From contig NZ_JADWPD010000045.1 of assembly GCF_017308975.1 (NCBI RefSeq), positions 21,937 through 85,936 on the forward strand: a stretch of DNA of 64,000 nt. Reading direction: 5' to 3'. The position numbers were made by a program, and so were the translations under genes. Positions 1-7,476 of the stretch are shown here, piece after piece. The DNA comes from Amycolatopsis sp. MtRt-6. GTDB taxonomy: Bacteria > Actinomycetota > Actinomycetes > Mycobacteriales > Pseudonocardiaceae. The notes under the pieces are model-generated. The model searched no databases. It saw nothing but the letters and a program-made list of their open reading frames with translations, and was not told the origin of the DNA. The stretch's first letter is position 1; each line of letters begins with the position of its first letter.

Positions 1-927
1 CTCGGCCGTCACGGTCGTCCGGCCCGCCGCGTGCAGGGCGAACACCTCGGCCAGATCCTTCCGGGTACCGACGATCGAACCGATCACCGAGACGCCCTTG
101 ATCACCGCCTCGAAGATCGGGACCGGAAGCACGCCGCCCGCCGGGATGCCGACGCAGACCAGGCGGCCGCCGCGGCGGAGGGAACGCAGTGCCTGCTCGA
201 ACGCGCTCGGCGCTGCGGCCAGCACGATCGCCACGTCCGCCCCACCCTGGGCCTGGATGGCTTCGGCCGGGTCGCCGTCGCTCGCGTCGACCACGCGGTC
301 CGCACCGAGCTCGCGGGCGAGGTCGAGCTTTCCGGGCTCGATGTCGACTGCCGTGACGAAGCCGCCCGCGATGCGCGCGTACTGGATGGCGAGGTGACCG
401 AGGCCGCCGACGCCGAAGATCGCGACGCGGTCCGCCGGGCGGACGTCACCGACCTTGACGGCCTTGTAGGTCGTCACGCCCGCGCACGTCAGCGGGGACG
501 CCTCGATCGGCGGGACACCTTCGGGCACCGGGACCGCGTAGTGGGCGTTCGCGACGGCGTACTCGGCGTAGCCGCCGTCGATCGAATAGCCGGTGTTCTG
601 CTGCGCCTCGCACAGCGTTTCCCAGCCGGAGACGCAGAACCCGCACTCACCACAGGCCGAGCCGAGCCACGGCAGCGCGACCCGCTGCCCGATCCGGGTC
701 TCCGGCACGCCGGCACCGACGCGTTCGATGATGCCGACGCCTTCGTGGCCCGGAATCAGGGGCAGCGTCGGCTTCACCGGCCAGTCCCCGTGAGCGGCGT
801 GGATGTCGGTGTGGCAGATCCCGCAGGTCTCCAATCGGACCAGGATCTGCCGCGGGCCGGGCTCCGGGGCCGGTACCTCGCGCAGCTCGAGCGCGGACGA
901 GAAATCCGTGACGACTGCAGCCTTCAT
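1..927 (-). CDS. Zinc-dependent alcohol dehydrogenase, AdhP-like (3' end outside window)
   Basis: Medium-chain zinc alcohol dehydrogenase that would oxidise alcohols or reduce aldehydes with NAD(P). The start is ATG at 927 with GGGAGCG seven or so bases upstream; the frame stays open for 309 codons to the window edge, so the C-terminus is missing. Seen in order: catalytic zinc motif CGICHTD (about residue 36), GHEGVG with its Glu (61-66), the structural-zinc cysteines CGECGFCVSGWETLC (about 92-106) and the nucleotide-binding GVGGLGHLAIQ (about 173). These are hallmarks of the AdhP/class with ethanol or longer alcohol substrates; the exact substrate cannot be read. A DevR-type site lies about 90-110 bp upstream, inside the 3' end of the next gene, so hypoxic induction is likely. 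A role in fermentative NADH reoxidation is inferred. Confidence 0.9.
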   Translation of the reverse strand, partial: MKAAVVTDFSSALELREVPAPEPGPRQILVRLETCGICHTDIHAAHGDWPVKPTLPLIPGHEGVGIIERVGAGVPETRIGQRVALPWLGSACGECGFCVSGWETLCEAQQNTGYSIDGGYAEYAVANAHYAVPVPEGVPPIEASPLTCAGVTTYKAVKVGDVRPADRVAIFGVGGLGHLAIQYARIAGGFVTAVDIEPGKLDLARELGADRVVDASDGDPAEAIQAQGGADVAIVLAAAPSAFEQALRSLRRGGRLVCVGIPAGGVLPVPIFEAVIKGVSVIGSIVGTRKDLAEVFALHAAGRTTVTAE

Positions 928-1006
928 GTTCGCTCCCATTGCGACGGGTGATTTTGTGACCGTGTCGACGGTCGCGGATCGGTGGATGCGCCGCTGTGGC
1001 CGACGG

Positions 1007-1627
1007 TCACGAGCCGGCGGGACTTTGGTCATCCCGCCGGGTGCGGCCGGGCTGGCGGGCGAACCACTCCCGCTGCCAGCGGGCGAGGCGGAACCGGTCG
1101 AGTGCGAAGACGAGGCCGCGGTAGGCCAGGGCGAGGACGAACACCACGCCCACCCAAAGCCCGGTCGCGACGACCACCGCGTCGACGGCCGCCGAAATCG
1201 GGGTGAGCGGGCGGTCGACTGGCCTGCCTGTGCCGTCGAGCCAGACCGGAATCTCGTTGCCGGCGACCGTTCCGGCCGCAGCGTCCACCTCGCCGGTGTG
1301 CCGCTGCCCGTCACGTGTCAGCCAAAAGGCCTTGGCTGGACCGGATTCGCCCAGGGTGCCGCTGCGGCCAACGGTGCCGGGCGCCGGTCCGTCGGCCAGC
1401 AGAACCGCCGTCGCCTCGTAGCGCGAGGCGATCTGGTCACGGGACTCGGCCGCTTCCGCCGAGTGAATGCCGATTCCGAGTAGGACCGCACCCACGCCGG
1501 CGAGCAGCGACGCCAGAACCACGACGAGCAGCACGGCCGCCTGGATCCGGTCCGACGGCCGGGCCACGGTGTCACGCCCGGGCAAGAGACTGTGTCGCAA
1601 CCGGGTCAACCACATCGACGCGTACAT
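1007..1627 (-). CDS. Rv1733c-like two-TM membrane protein (copy A)
   Basis: A 206-residue membrane protein of the Rv1733c family, whose Mycobacterium tuberculosis founder is a DosR regulon member of unknown function. Visible features: a basic N-terminus, a first transmembrane helix (about 28-55, AAVLLVVVLASLLAG), an external-looking domain of about 90 residues, a second helix (about 148-170) and the family-typical tail FALDRFRLARWQREWF. A paralogue with the same architecture is at 40216-40815. A DevR-like site (AGGGCACACAGTCCCG) sits 74 bp upstream of the ATG, in the spacer shared with the divergent glycosyltransferase gene. No enzymatic motif is visible; the family assignment is secure, the function unknown. 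Confidence 0.85.
   Translation of the reverse strand: MYASMWLTRLRHSLLPGRDTVARPSDRIQAAVLLVVVLASLLAGVGAVLLGIGIHSAEAAESRDQIASRYEATAVLLADGPAPGTVGRSGTLGESGPAKAFWLTRDGQRHTGEVDAAAGTVAGNEIPVWLDGTGRPVDRPLTPISAAVDAVVVATGLWVGVVFVLALAYRGLVFALDRFRLARWQREWFARQPGRTRRDDQSPAGS
1017..1036 (-). promoter_or_regulatory. DevR-type site upstream of the AdhP-like gene
   Basis: GCGGGACTTTGGTCATCCCG, 90-109 bp before the adh ATG and inside the 3' end of the Rv1733c-like coding region. The GGGACTTTGGTC part follows the mycobacterial DosR box TTSGGGACTWWAGTCCCSAA. Confidence 0.6.
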
Positions 1628-1700
1628 CGTTTCCTGCCTTCCGCAAGGTCCGGAGAACGTGGGGTGCGCCCAGCATCACGGACGCCCACGGTCACGGCGC

Positions 1701-1716
1701 AGGGCACACAGTCCCG
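1701..1716 (-). promoter_or_regulatory. DevR-like site upstream of Rv1733c-like copy A
   Basis: AGGGCACACAGTCCCG: right half-site perfect, left half-site degenerate; 74-89 bp before the ATG at 1627. Confidence 0.5.
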
Positions 1717-1756
1717 CGTCCGCGGGCCTTGCGGCCGTTTCCGCCGCTGCCGATCC

Positions 1757-1774
1757 GGTGACTTTGTGCCCTGG
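1757..1774 (+). promoter_or_regulatory. DevR-like site upstream of treT
   Basis: GGTGACTTTGTGCCCTGG, 62-79 bp before the treT ATG. Left half GTGACTTT recurs at several other sites in the window (20631, 60695). Confidence 0.5.
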
Positions 1775-1835
1775 CGGCACCGGTTCGGCGGACCGACGCT
1801 GGAACCCTCCGGCCCGCCGAGCGAGAGGTCTCCAG

Positions 1836-3248
1836 ATGCAGACGGTCGACGTCGGTGAACTCTCTTTGTCCGCGTACCGGAAGGTGGCACCGGACTGGGT
1901 CGTTGAGCCGCTGCTCACCGTGGCGGACCGGCTCCGCGGCGCGCGCGTGCTCCACCTGAGCGCCACGCCCTACGGCGGTGGCGTCTCCGAACTGCTGCGG
2001 TCGGCGGTCCCTCTTTACAACGACCTCGGCATCCGGGCGAGCTGGAAAATCATCAGCGGCGAGCCGGCTTTCTTCGCGGTGACGAAGAAGCTGCACAACG
2101 CTCTCCAAGGCGGCACCGAACCGATCACGGACGCCGAAATCCGGCTCTACGAGGAGACTTCTCGCCGCAACGCCGAGGAGCTGTCGGCCGATCCGGATTT
2201 TGCGGACTGTGACTTCGTGTTCGTGCACGATCCCCAACCAGCGGCGGTGTTGTCCTTTTCGGAAGCTCCGCGGGCCCGGTCGGTGTGGCGGTGCCACGTC
2301 GACACGTCCCAGCCCGCGGCCGGCGTCTGGGACTATCTGGGGAAGTTCGTCGAGGGCTACGACGCGACGGTGTTCACGCTGCCGGAATTCGTGCCTCCGA
2401 CGCTTTCGCGCGACCGCGCCGACATCATCTGCCCGGCGATCGACCCGCTCAGCCCCAAGAACATGTCCCTGGACGACCGGACCGCGCACGCGGTGCTCAA
2501 CTGGATCGGAATAGAACCCGACCGACCGCTCGTCACGCAGGTGTCCCGGTTCGATCCGTGGAAGGACCCACTGGGCGTGATCGAGGCCTTCCGCTTGGTG
2601 CGGCCCGAAGTGCCCGGCCTGCAGCTGGCCCTGGTGGGATCCATGGCGCTCGACGACCCGGAGGGCTGGGAGGTCTACCGCAGCATCGGCGACGCGAGCC
2701 TGGACGACCCGGACATCCACGTCTTCACCAACCTGACCGGCGTGGGTAACGTCGAGGTCAACGCGTTCCAGCGGTTTTCGTCGGTGATGATCCAGAAATC
2801 GATCCGCGAGGGCTTCGGGCTCGTGGTCTCCGAAGCGCTGTGGAAGGGCACGCCGATCGTCGCGGGCCGGGCCGGCGGGATCCCCCTGCAGGTCGCCGAC
2901 GACGCGGGCGGGGTATTGATCGACTCCACCGAAGACTGTGCGCGGGCGCTGCTCGACCTGCTGAAGGACCCGGGCCGCGCGGCCGCGCTGGGCGCGTCCG
3001 GCCGCGAACGCGTCCGGCGGCACTTCCTGCTCCCCCGGCTCCTGCTCGACGAGCTGACGCTCCTCGACGGCCTCGCCCATGGCGATCCGCCCGGCGCGCT
3101 GATGACCCGGTCCGACCACCGCGACCCCGTCTGCGGGCTGGCGGTTCCGCCCGGCGGCGGAACGCCCACCGTCGTCGACGACGGCCGCACCTACTCCTTC
3201 TGTTCCCAGCGGTGCCGCACCGCCTTCCGCCCGGGGACAGCATCGTGA
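1836..3248 (+). CDS. treT: Trehalose synthase-type glycosyltransferase with C-terminal YHS-like domain
   Basis: Family 4 glycosyltransferase resembling the trehalose glycosyltransferring synthase TreT, which joins NDP-glucose and glucose to trehalose. The start ATG at 1836 follows GAGAGG and matches the family N-terminus; the longer open frame upstream is not needed. Seen: HLSATPYGGGVSELL (about residue 40), a donor-side segment TQVSRFDPWKDPLGVI (about 237) and the nucleotide-sugar region SIREGFGLVVSEALWKGTPIVAG (about 318). The last 45 residues are extra for the family: DPVCGLAV followed by YSFCSQRCRTAF, the cysteine pattern of YHS/TRASH metal-binding domains. The stop overlaps the GTG of the next gene (GTGA), so the two are translationally coupled. 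A degenerate DevR site lies 62-79 bp upstream. Trehalose as a stress solute under hypoxia is inferred. Confidence 0.82.
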   Translation: MQTVDVGELSLSAYRKVAPDWVVEPLLTVADRLRGARVLHLSATPYGGGVSELLRSAVPLYNDLGIRASWKIISGEPAFFAVTKKLHNALQGGTEPITDAEIRLYEETSRRNAEELSADPDFADCDFVFVHDPQPAAVLSFSEAPRARSVWRCHVDTSQPAAGVWDYLGKFVEGYDATVFTLPEFVPPTLSRDRADIICPAIDPLSPKNMSLDDRTAHAVLNWIGIEPDRPLVTQVSRFDPWKDPLGVIEAFRLVRPEVPGLQLALVGSMALDDPEGWEVYRSIGDASLDDPDIHVFTNLTGVGNVEVNAFQRFSSVMIQKSIREGFGLVVSEALWKGTPIVAGRAGGIPLQVADDAGGVLIDSTEDCARALLDLLKDPGRAAALGASGRERVRRHFLLPRLLLDELTLLDGLAHGDPPGALMTRSDHRDPVCGLAVPPGGGTPTVVDDGRTYSFCSQRCRTAFRPGTAS

Positions 3249-4174
3249 CAACCCATGCCTGGCACGGCGGTGAACTGCGCTGGAACGCCGAGACCGAGGA
3301 CTGGACGATCCTCGCGCCCGGCCGCCGGGCGCGCCCGCACAGCGCGGCCGGCGCCGCGTGCCCGTTCTGCCCGGGTACCGAGGACACCCCGCCCGAGACC
3401 TGGCGGCTGCCCGGCGACGGACCGGGCTGGCGTGTCCGCGCGGTCCCGAACCGGTACGCGCTGTCCGACAAGCACGAGATCGTCATAGAGTCGCCCCGGC
3501 ACGACTGGGACCTCGCGACCGGTACCGACGCCGAGGTCGCCGACGTACTCACCGCCTGGCAGCACCGGTACCGCGCGTTGCGGTCCGCGGCCGCCCAGGT
3601 CATCGTGTTCCGCAATCACGGCCTCGCGGCCGGCATTTCGCTGGCCCACCCGCATTCGCAGGTGGCAGGCCTGCCGGTGCTGTCCGCGGGAACGCGGCGC
3701 GAGCTGGAGACGGCGCGCGTCCACCACCGCGACCACGGCCGTCGGCTCGCCGACGAGCAGCTTGAAGCGGCGTTGAGCGACGGCAAACGCATCGTCTTCG
3801 CCGACGACCACGTCGTCGCCTACACGCCGTTCGCACCGATCGCCGCCTACGAGGTCCGGATCCTCCCGCACCGGGCGGAACCGGACTTCGCCGCCGCGAG
3901 CGCCGAAGAGATCCACGCGACGGCCCGGTGCCTGCGGGCGGTCCTCGCCGCCTTGCGCGCCGAGCTGGGTGACCCGGCCTACAACATCGTCGTGCGGACC
4001 GCGCCCGGCGGGTACGAGACCGCGCCGTTCCTCGCCTGGTCGCTGCAGCTCGTGCCGCGCCTGGAAATCCCGGCCGGGCTGGAGCTGGCGACGGGTGTCC
4101 CGGTGACGACCGTGGCCCCGGAACACGCCGCCGCGCGCCTGCGCGCCGCGGTCGAGGCGGCCGCGCTGAGGTGA
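3245..4174 (+). CDS. galT: GalT-like galactose-1-phosphate uridylyltransferase / NDP-sugar nucleotidyltransferase
   Basis: HIT-superfamily nucleotidyltransferase of 309 residues. GTG start overlapping the treT stop by four bases. The active-site motif HPHSQ (H135-x-H137) is the GalT HxHxQ signature carrying the nucleotidylated histidine; an N-terminal CPFCPGTE (about residue 39) supplies cysteines of the structural zinc site, and the second-domain motif with MYVE-like spacing is present as YEVRILPHR. The family transfers a nucleotide between glucose-1-P and galactose-1-P, but some relatives act as ADP- or NDP-glucose phosphorylases. Coupling to a trehalose synthase with no galK or galE nearby makes a job in supplying or draining NDP-glucose for trehalose more likely than galactose catabolism; this is inference. 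Confidence 0.85.
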   Translation: MTTHAWHGGELRWNAETEDWTILAPGRRARPHSAAGAACPFCPGTEDTPPETWRLPGDGPGWRVRAVPNRYALSDKHEIVIESPRHDWDLATGTDAEVADVLTAWQHRYRALRSAAAQVIVFRNHGLAAGISLAHPHSQVAGLPVLSAGTRRELETARVHHRDHGRRLADEQLEAALSDGKRIVFADDHVVAYTPFAPIAAYEVRILPHRAEPDFAAASAEEIHATARCLRAVLAALRAELGDPAYNIVVRTAPGGYETAPFLAWSLQLVPRLEIPAGLELATGVPVTTVAPEHAAARLRAAVEAAALR

Positions 4175-4179
4175 CGCGC

Positions 4180-4629
4180 TCAGCAGCCGAATTCGCCGCG
4201 GATCGCACGGACGACCTCGGGCACCGCGGCTTGCACGGCGGGCGTGAGCCCGACTCCCAAGTCCAGCTCCGCGGCTTCGATCGCGTACACCACGAGTTCG
4301 TCCGGCACCCGGCCGAGCGCGGCGCCGAGGCGGACGGCGTCGGGGATGCCGAGCGCGTGGGAACTCGCGGTGCCGCGGCTGGACGGCAGTCCGTCTACTG
4401 TGGACCGCCAGATCCGGCCCGGCGTGCTCGGTTCGCACAGCACGGCGTCGACGACGACGGCGAGCTCGGCCCCGGTCCACGCTTCGAGCAGGGCCGCCGG
4501 CTCGCCGTCGCAGAGCACGGTGACGACGCCGGGGATCGGGTTCGCGTCGAGTTCGGCCAGCACGGCGAGCCCGACGCCGTCGTCGTGGCGGTATTCGTTG
4601 CCGACGCCGATCACCACCGCCCGGCTCAT
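4180..4629 (-). CDS. [NiFe] hydrogenase maturation protease (HycI/HyaD family)
   Basis: Endopeptidase of 149 residues that trims the C-terminal tail of the hydrogenase large subunit after nickel insertion. Seen: the start VVIGVGNEYRHDDGVGL, with the family's GNxxxxDDG nickel-sensing Glu/Asp segment, and the AVVVDAVLCEPSTPGRI strand containing the second conserved Asp; a His-rich helix SSHALGIPDAVRLG follows as in HycI. ATG at 4629 overlaps the stop of the large-subunit gene by four bases (ATGA), so it is the last gene of the hydrogenase operon and its substrate is almost certainly the neighbouring large subunit. Converges with galT, with only five bases between the stops. Confidence 0.92.
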   Translation of the reverse strand: MSRAVVIGVGNEYRHDDGVGLAVLAELDANPIPGVVTVLCDGEPAALLEAWTGAELAVVVDAVLCEPSTPGRIWRSTVDGLPSSRGTASSHALGIPDAVRLGAALGRVPDELVVYAIEAAELDLGVGLTPAVQAAVPEVVRAIRGEFGC

Positions 4630-5918
4630 CGGCGCTCCCACGTGATGTCGAGGAAGTGGGCCGAGCAGGAGATGCACGGGTCGTAGTTGCGGATGGTGCG
4701 CTCGCAGAGACCGGTCAACGCCGCGTCGTCGAGATCGAGGTTGCCGCTGACGACGCGGCGCAGGTCGTCCTCGATCGCGGCCTGGTTCTGCGAGGTCGGC
4801 GGCACGATGTCCGCCGCGCGGATCAGGCCGCCGTCGTCGAGTTCGTAGCGGTGGTACAGCGTGCCGCGCGGCGCTTCGCTGATCCCGTGCCCGATCCCCG
4901 CTCGCGGTGGGACATCGACGGATGGGCGTGCTGGCTGTTCGTACTCGTCGATCAGCCGCAACGCCTCTTCGACGGCGTAGACCAGCTCGACGCCGCGGAC
5001 GAGGATGCTGCGGAACGGGTTGCGGCACTCGCCGCCCAGCCCGGCTTCCGCGGCGACCTGCCTGGCCGTCGCCGAGAGCTGCGCCGAATTGAGGGTGTAG
5101 CGCGCCAGCGGTCCGGTCAGGTACCGGTGCCCGTCGAGCGAGGCGTGCAAGGCGGTCGAATGCGGCACCTGTGCCTCGACGACGTGCGCGGAGAAATCGC
5201 GCGGCGGAAAGGCCAACCCCGACGTGGTGCGCAGGGTTCCGTCGGCGATGGCGTAGCGGCCGGGCTCGTACGCGGCGAGGAAGTCGTGGTCGAGCTCGAG
5301 GTCGGGGTACTCGAACCCGGCCGCCCAGCGGACGGTGCCGATGGCGTCGTCGAGGGCCCGCCGCAGCACTTCGGCCAGTGGCGTCAGCTCGGCGCGGGTG
5401 GGCAGCGAATAGAACCCGCCGACCCGGACGTTGACCGGATGGATCGCCCGGCCGCCGAACGTTTCGAGCAGCGTGTTGCCCGCCTTCTTCAGCGCCAAGC
5501 CTCGCTCGACGATCTCGCGGTGGCGGGTGGCCAGGCTGATCGCGTCCGGGTGCCCGAGGAAATCGGGGGCGTGCAGCAGGTAGATGTGCAGCGCGTGGCT
5601 GGAAATCCACTCGCCGCAGTACAACAGCCTGCGTACATCCGCGAGCTGCGGGTCGAGGGTGACGCCGCAGGCCTGCTCGATCGCGTTGCACGCGCTGGTC
5701 TGGTAGGCCACCGGGCAGATGCCGCAGATCCGCGCGGTGATGTCGGGTGGTTCGGTGTGCGCGCGGCCGCGCAGGAACGCTTCGAAGAACCGCGGTGGCT
5801 CGTAGATATTCAGTTCGACGCGCTCGACCTCGCCGCCGGTGATCCGCACGTGCAGCGCGCCTTCGCCTTCGACCCGGGCCAGCGAGCTGACCTTCAATTG
5901 CCGGCTTCGGTGGCTCAT
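4626..5918 (-). CDS. hyhL: [NiFe] hydrogenase group 3b large (alpha) subunit
   Basis: Catalytic subunit (430 residues) carrying the NiFe(CN)2CO centre. The N-terminal L1 motif ARICGICP (about residue 60) and the C-terminal L5 motif DPCISC (413-418) give the four nickel-ligating cysteines. The sequence continues SAH then FLDITWERR; by family rule the maturation protease cuts after His421, removing nine residues. Length and the order HydB-HydG-small-large on one strand fit cytoplasmic NADP-linked sulfhydrogenase-type enzymes (group 3b), such as the Hyh enzyme of Mycobacterium smegmatis that is induced in hypoxia. Start ATG at 5918 overlaps the small-subunit stop (ATGA). In hypoxia the enzyme may dump reductant as H2 or recycle H2; direction cannot be read from sequence. 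Confidence 0.95.
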   Translation of the reverse strand: MSHRSRQLKVSSLARVEGEGALHVRITGGEVERVELNIYEPPRFFEAFLRGRAHTEPPDITARICGICPVAYQTSACNAIEQACGVTLDPQLADVRRLLYCGEWISSHALHIYLLHAPDFLGHPDAISLATRHREIVERGLALKKAGNTLLETFGGRAIHPVNVRVGGFYSLPTRAELTPLAEVLRRALDDAIGTVRWAAGFEYPDLELDHDFLAAYEPGRYAIADGTLRTTSGLAFPPRDFSAHVVEAQVPHSTALHASLDGHRYLTGPLARYTLNSAQLSATARQVAAEAGLGGECRNPFRSILVRGVELVYAVEEALRLIDEYEQPARPSVDVPPRAGIGHGISEAPRGTLYHRYELDDGGLIRAADIVPPTSQNQAAIEDDLRRVVSGNLDLDDAALTGLCERTIRNYDPCISCSAHFLDITWERR

Positions 5919-6667
5919 CGTTCCTCCCGCCGGGTTTCGGCGACGGTGAAGGTGCTGAACACGCGGTCCACCGCGTCGTCGCTCATCCCGCGTGACCGCA
6001 GCAGCGGGATCAGCACCGGCGTGTTCGGCTGCGCCATGGGACCGAAGCAGCCGAAACAACCCCGGTGGACGCCGGGGCACAGCGCGCCACACCCGGCGCG
6101 GGTGACCGGGCCGAGGCACGGGGTGTCCTCGGCGACCAGCAGGCAGGTGAGCCCGCGACGCTTGCATTCGGTGCACACGCTCGTGTCGGGCAGGTCCGGC
6201 TTGCGTCCGGCGAGCAACGCCGTGATCGTGCCCAGCAGCTGGCCGCGATCAATGGGGCAGCCGTGCAGCTCGTGGTCCACCGGGACATGGGCCGCGATCG
6301 GGGTCGACGTTCCCAGTGCGTCGATGTACTGCGGGTTCGCGTAGACGACGGAGGTGAATTCGGTGACGTCGGCGAAGTTCCGCAGCGCCTGGATGCCACC
6401 CGAGGTGGCGCAGGCACCGATCGTCACGAGGACCTTCGACTGGGCCCGCACTTCGTGGACGCGCCGCAGATCCGCCTCGGTGGTGATGGATCCCTCGACC
6501 AGGGACACGTCGTACGGGCCGGGTAGGACCGTGCTGGAGGCTTCGGGGAAGTGCGCGATCCGCACCTGCCCGGCGAGTGCGAGGAGTTCGTCTTCGCAGT
6601 CGAGCAGGGTCAGCTGGCAGCCGTCGCAGGAGGCGAACTTCCAGACGGCGAGAGTCGGGGCGGGCAT
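5915..6667 (-). CDS. hyhS: [NiFe] hydrogenase group 3b small (delta) subunit
   Basis: Electron-transfer subunit (250 residues) with iron-sulfur clusters. The proximal cluster ligands are visible as SCDGCQLTLLDC (about residues 13-24), GACATSGG (about 92) and HGCPIDRGQ (about 139). Further cysteines in CTECKRRGLTC, CLGPVTRAGCGALCPG and CFGCFGP suit two more [4Fe-4S] clusters as in group 3b/3d enzymes. No twin-arginine signal peptide is present, so the enzyme is cytoplasmic, unlike group 1 hydrogenases. Its ATG shares one base with the upstream gene's stop (TGATG), and its own stop overlaps the large-subunit start, giving tight translational coupling for the heterodimer. Confidence 0.94.
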   Translation of the reverse strand: MPAPTLAVWKFASCDGCQLTLLDCEDELLALAGQVRIAHFPEASSTVLPGPYDVSLVEGSITTEADLRRVHEVRAQSKVLVTIGACATSGGIQALRNFADVTEFTSVVYANPQYIDALGTSTPIAAHVPVDHELHGCPIDRGQLLGTITALLAGRKPDLPDTSVCTECKRRGLTCLLVAEDTPCLGPVTRAGCGALCPGVHRGCFGCFGPMAQPNTPVLIPLLRSRGMSDDAVDRVFSTFTVAETRREER

Positions 6668-7476
6668 CACAGCTCCTTCACGGCGAGCAGGGGTCCGGCG
6701 ACCGTGTAGTCCACGACCGGGCCGTCCCGGCAGACGAGCAGTGGGCCGAGCTGGCAGTGCCCGCAGAGCCCGATCCCGCACTTCATCGCCCGCTCCAAGG
6801 AAACCCGGATGTGGTGTGCGGACATCCCTTTCGCGAGCAGGATTTCCGCGCACGCCCGCATCATCGGCTCCGGCCCGCACAGGAAGGCCCGGGTGCGCTC
6901 GGGATCGAGCGCGAGACCGGCCAGGGGTTCGGTGACGAAGCCGACGGGCCCGGTCCAGCCCGGCGCCGGGCGGTCGATGGTCCGCAGCAACTCGACGTCG
7001 TGGCGGCCGGCCCAGGAGGCCAGCTCGTGCGGGAACAGGAATTCGTCCGGCTTCCGGGCGCCCGCCACCACGACGACCCGCCCGTAGTCGCCGCGGTGGT
7101 CCAGGACGTCGGCGAGCACCGGGCGCAGCGGGCAGAGCCCGGCGCCGCCCGCGACGATCACTACGTCGTGGCCGGCCGCGTCCTCGACGTCCCAGCTGGT
7201 CCCGAACGGCCCGCGCACTCCGACGAGGGTGCCCGGCGTGAGGTCGTGCAAGGCCCGGCTCACCGCGCCGACGGCCCGAATGGTGTGGGTCGGCCCGGGG
7301 CCGCTGACCGAGATCGCCACCTCGCCGACGCCGTGGCAGTAGAGCATCATGAACTGGCCGAGCTTCGCTTCGGGCAACGGCTTTCCGCGCGGTTCCAGCC
7401 GGAGGCTGACCGAGTCCGCGGTCTCCACCACCCGGCCGGCCACCCGGTACGGCACCGGCAGCATGGGTTCGGTCAC
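6667..7476 (-). CDS. hyhG: Hydrogenase gamma subunit (HydG-like FAD/NAD(P)-binding reductase)
   Basis: Ferredoxin-NADP reductase-like subunit (269 residues) that passes electrons between the hydrogenase and NAD(P)H. GTG start at 7476 overlapping the beta-subunit stop (GTGA). Seen: N-terminal FAD-binding barrel with RLEPRGKPLPEAKLGQF, the nucleotide-binding VVIVAGGAGLCPLRPVL (about residue 106), the late reductase motif AFLCGPEPMMRAC (about 205) and a C-terminal [2Fe-2S] motif CGIGLCGHC with a fourth Cys in LVCRDG (about 238-255). This matches the sulfhydrogenase gamma chain and dihydroorotate dehydrogenase electron-transfer subunits; the neighbours decide for hydrogenase. Confidence 0.93.
   Translation of the reverse strand: MTEPMLPVPYRVAGRVVETADSVSLRLEPRGKPLPEAKLGQFMMLYCHGVGEVAISVSGPGPTHTIRAVGAVSRALHDLTPGTLVGVRGPFGTSWDVEDAAGHDVVIVAGGAGLCPLRPVLADVLDHRGDYGRVVVVAGARKPDEFLFPHELASWAGRHDVELLRTIDRPAPGWTGPVGFVTEPLAGLALDPERTRAFLCGPEPMMRACAEILLAKGMSAHHIRVSLERAMKCGIGLCGHCQLGPLLVCRDGPVVDYTVAGPLLAVKEL

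Noticed and set aside
1692..3251. Long open frame on the minus strand opposite treT (519 codons)
   Set aside because: Antisense shadow caused by high GC; composition is Arg/Gly/Asp-rich, no motifs, and the plus-strand gene has clear GT4 motifs.
4656..6344. 562-codon plus-strand open frame opposite the hydrogenase subunits
   Set aside because: Overlaps three confirmed genes; no homology-like motif or RBS.
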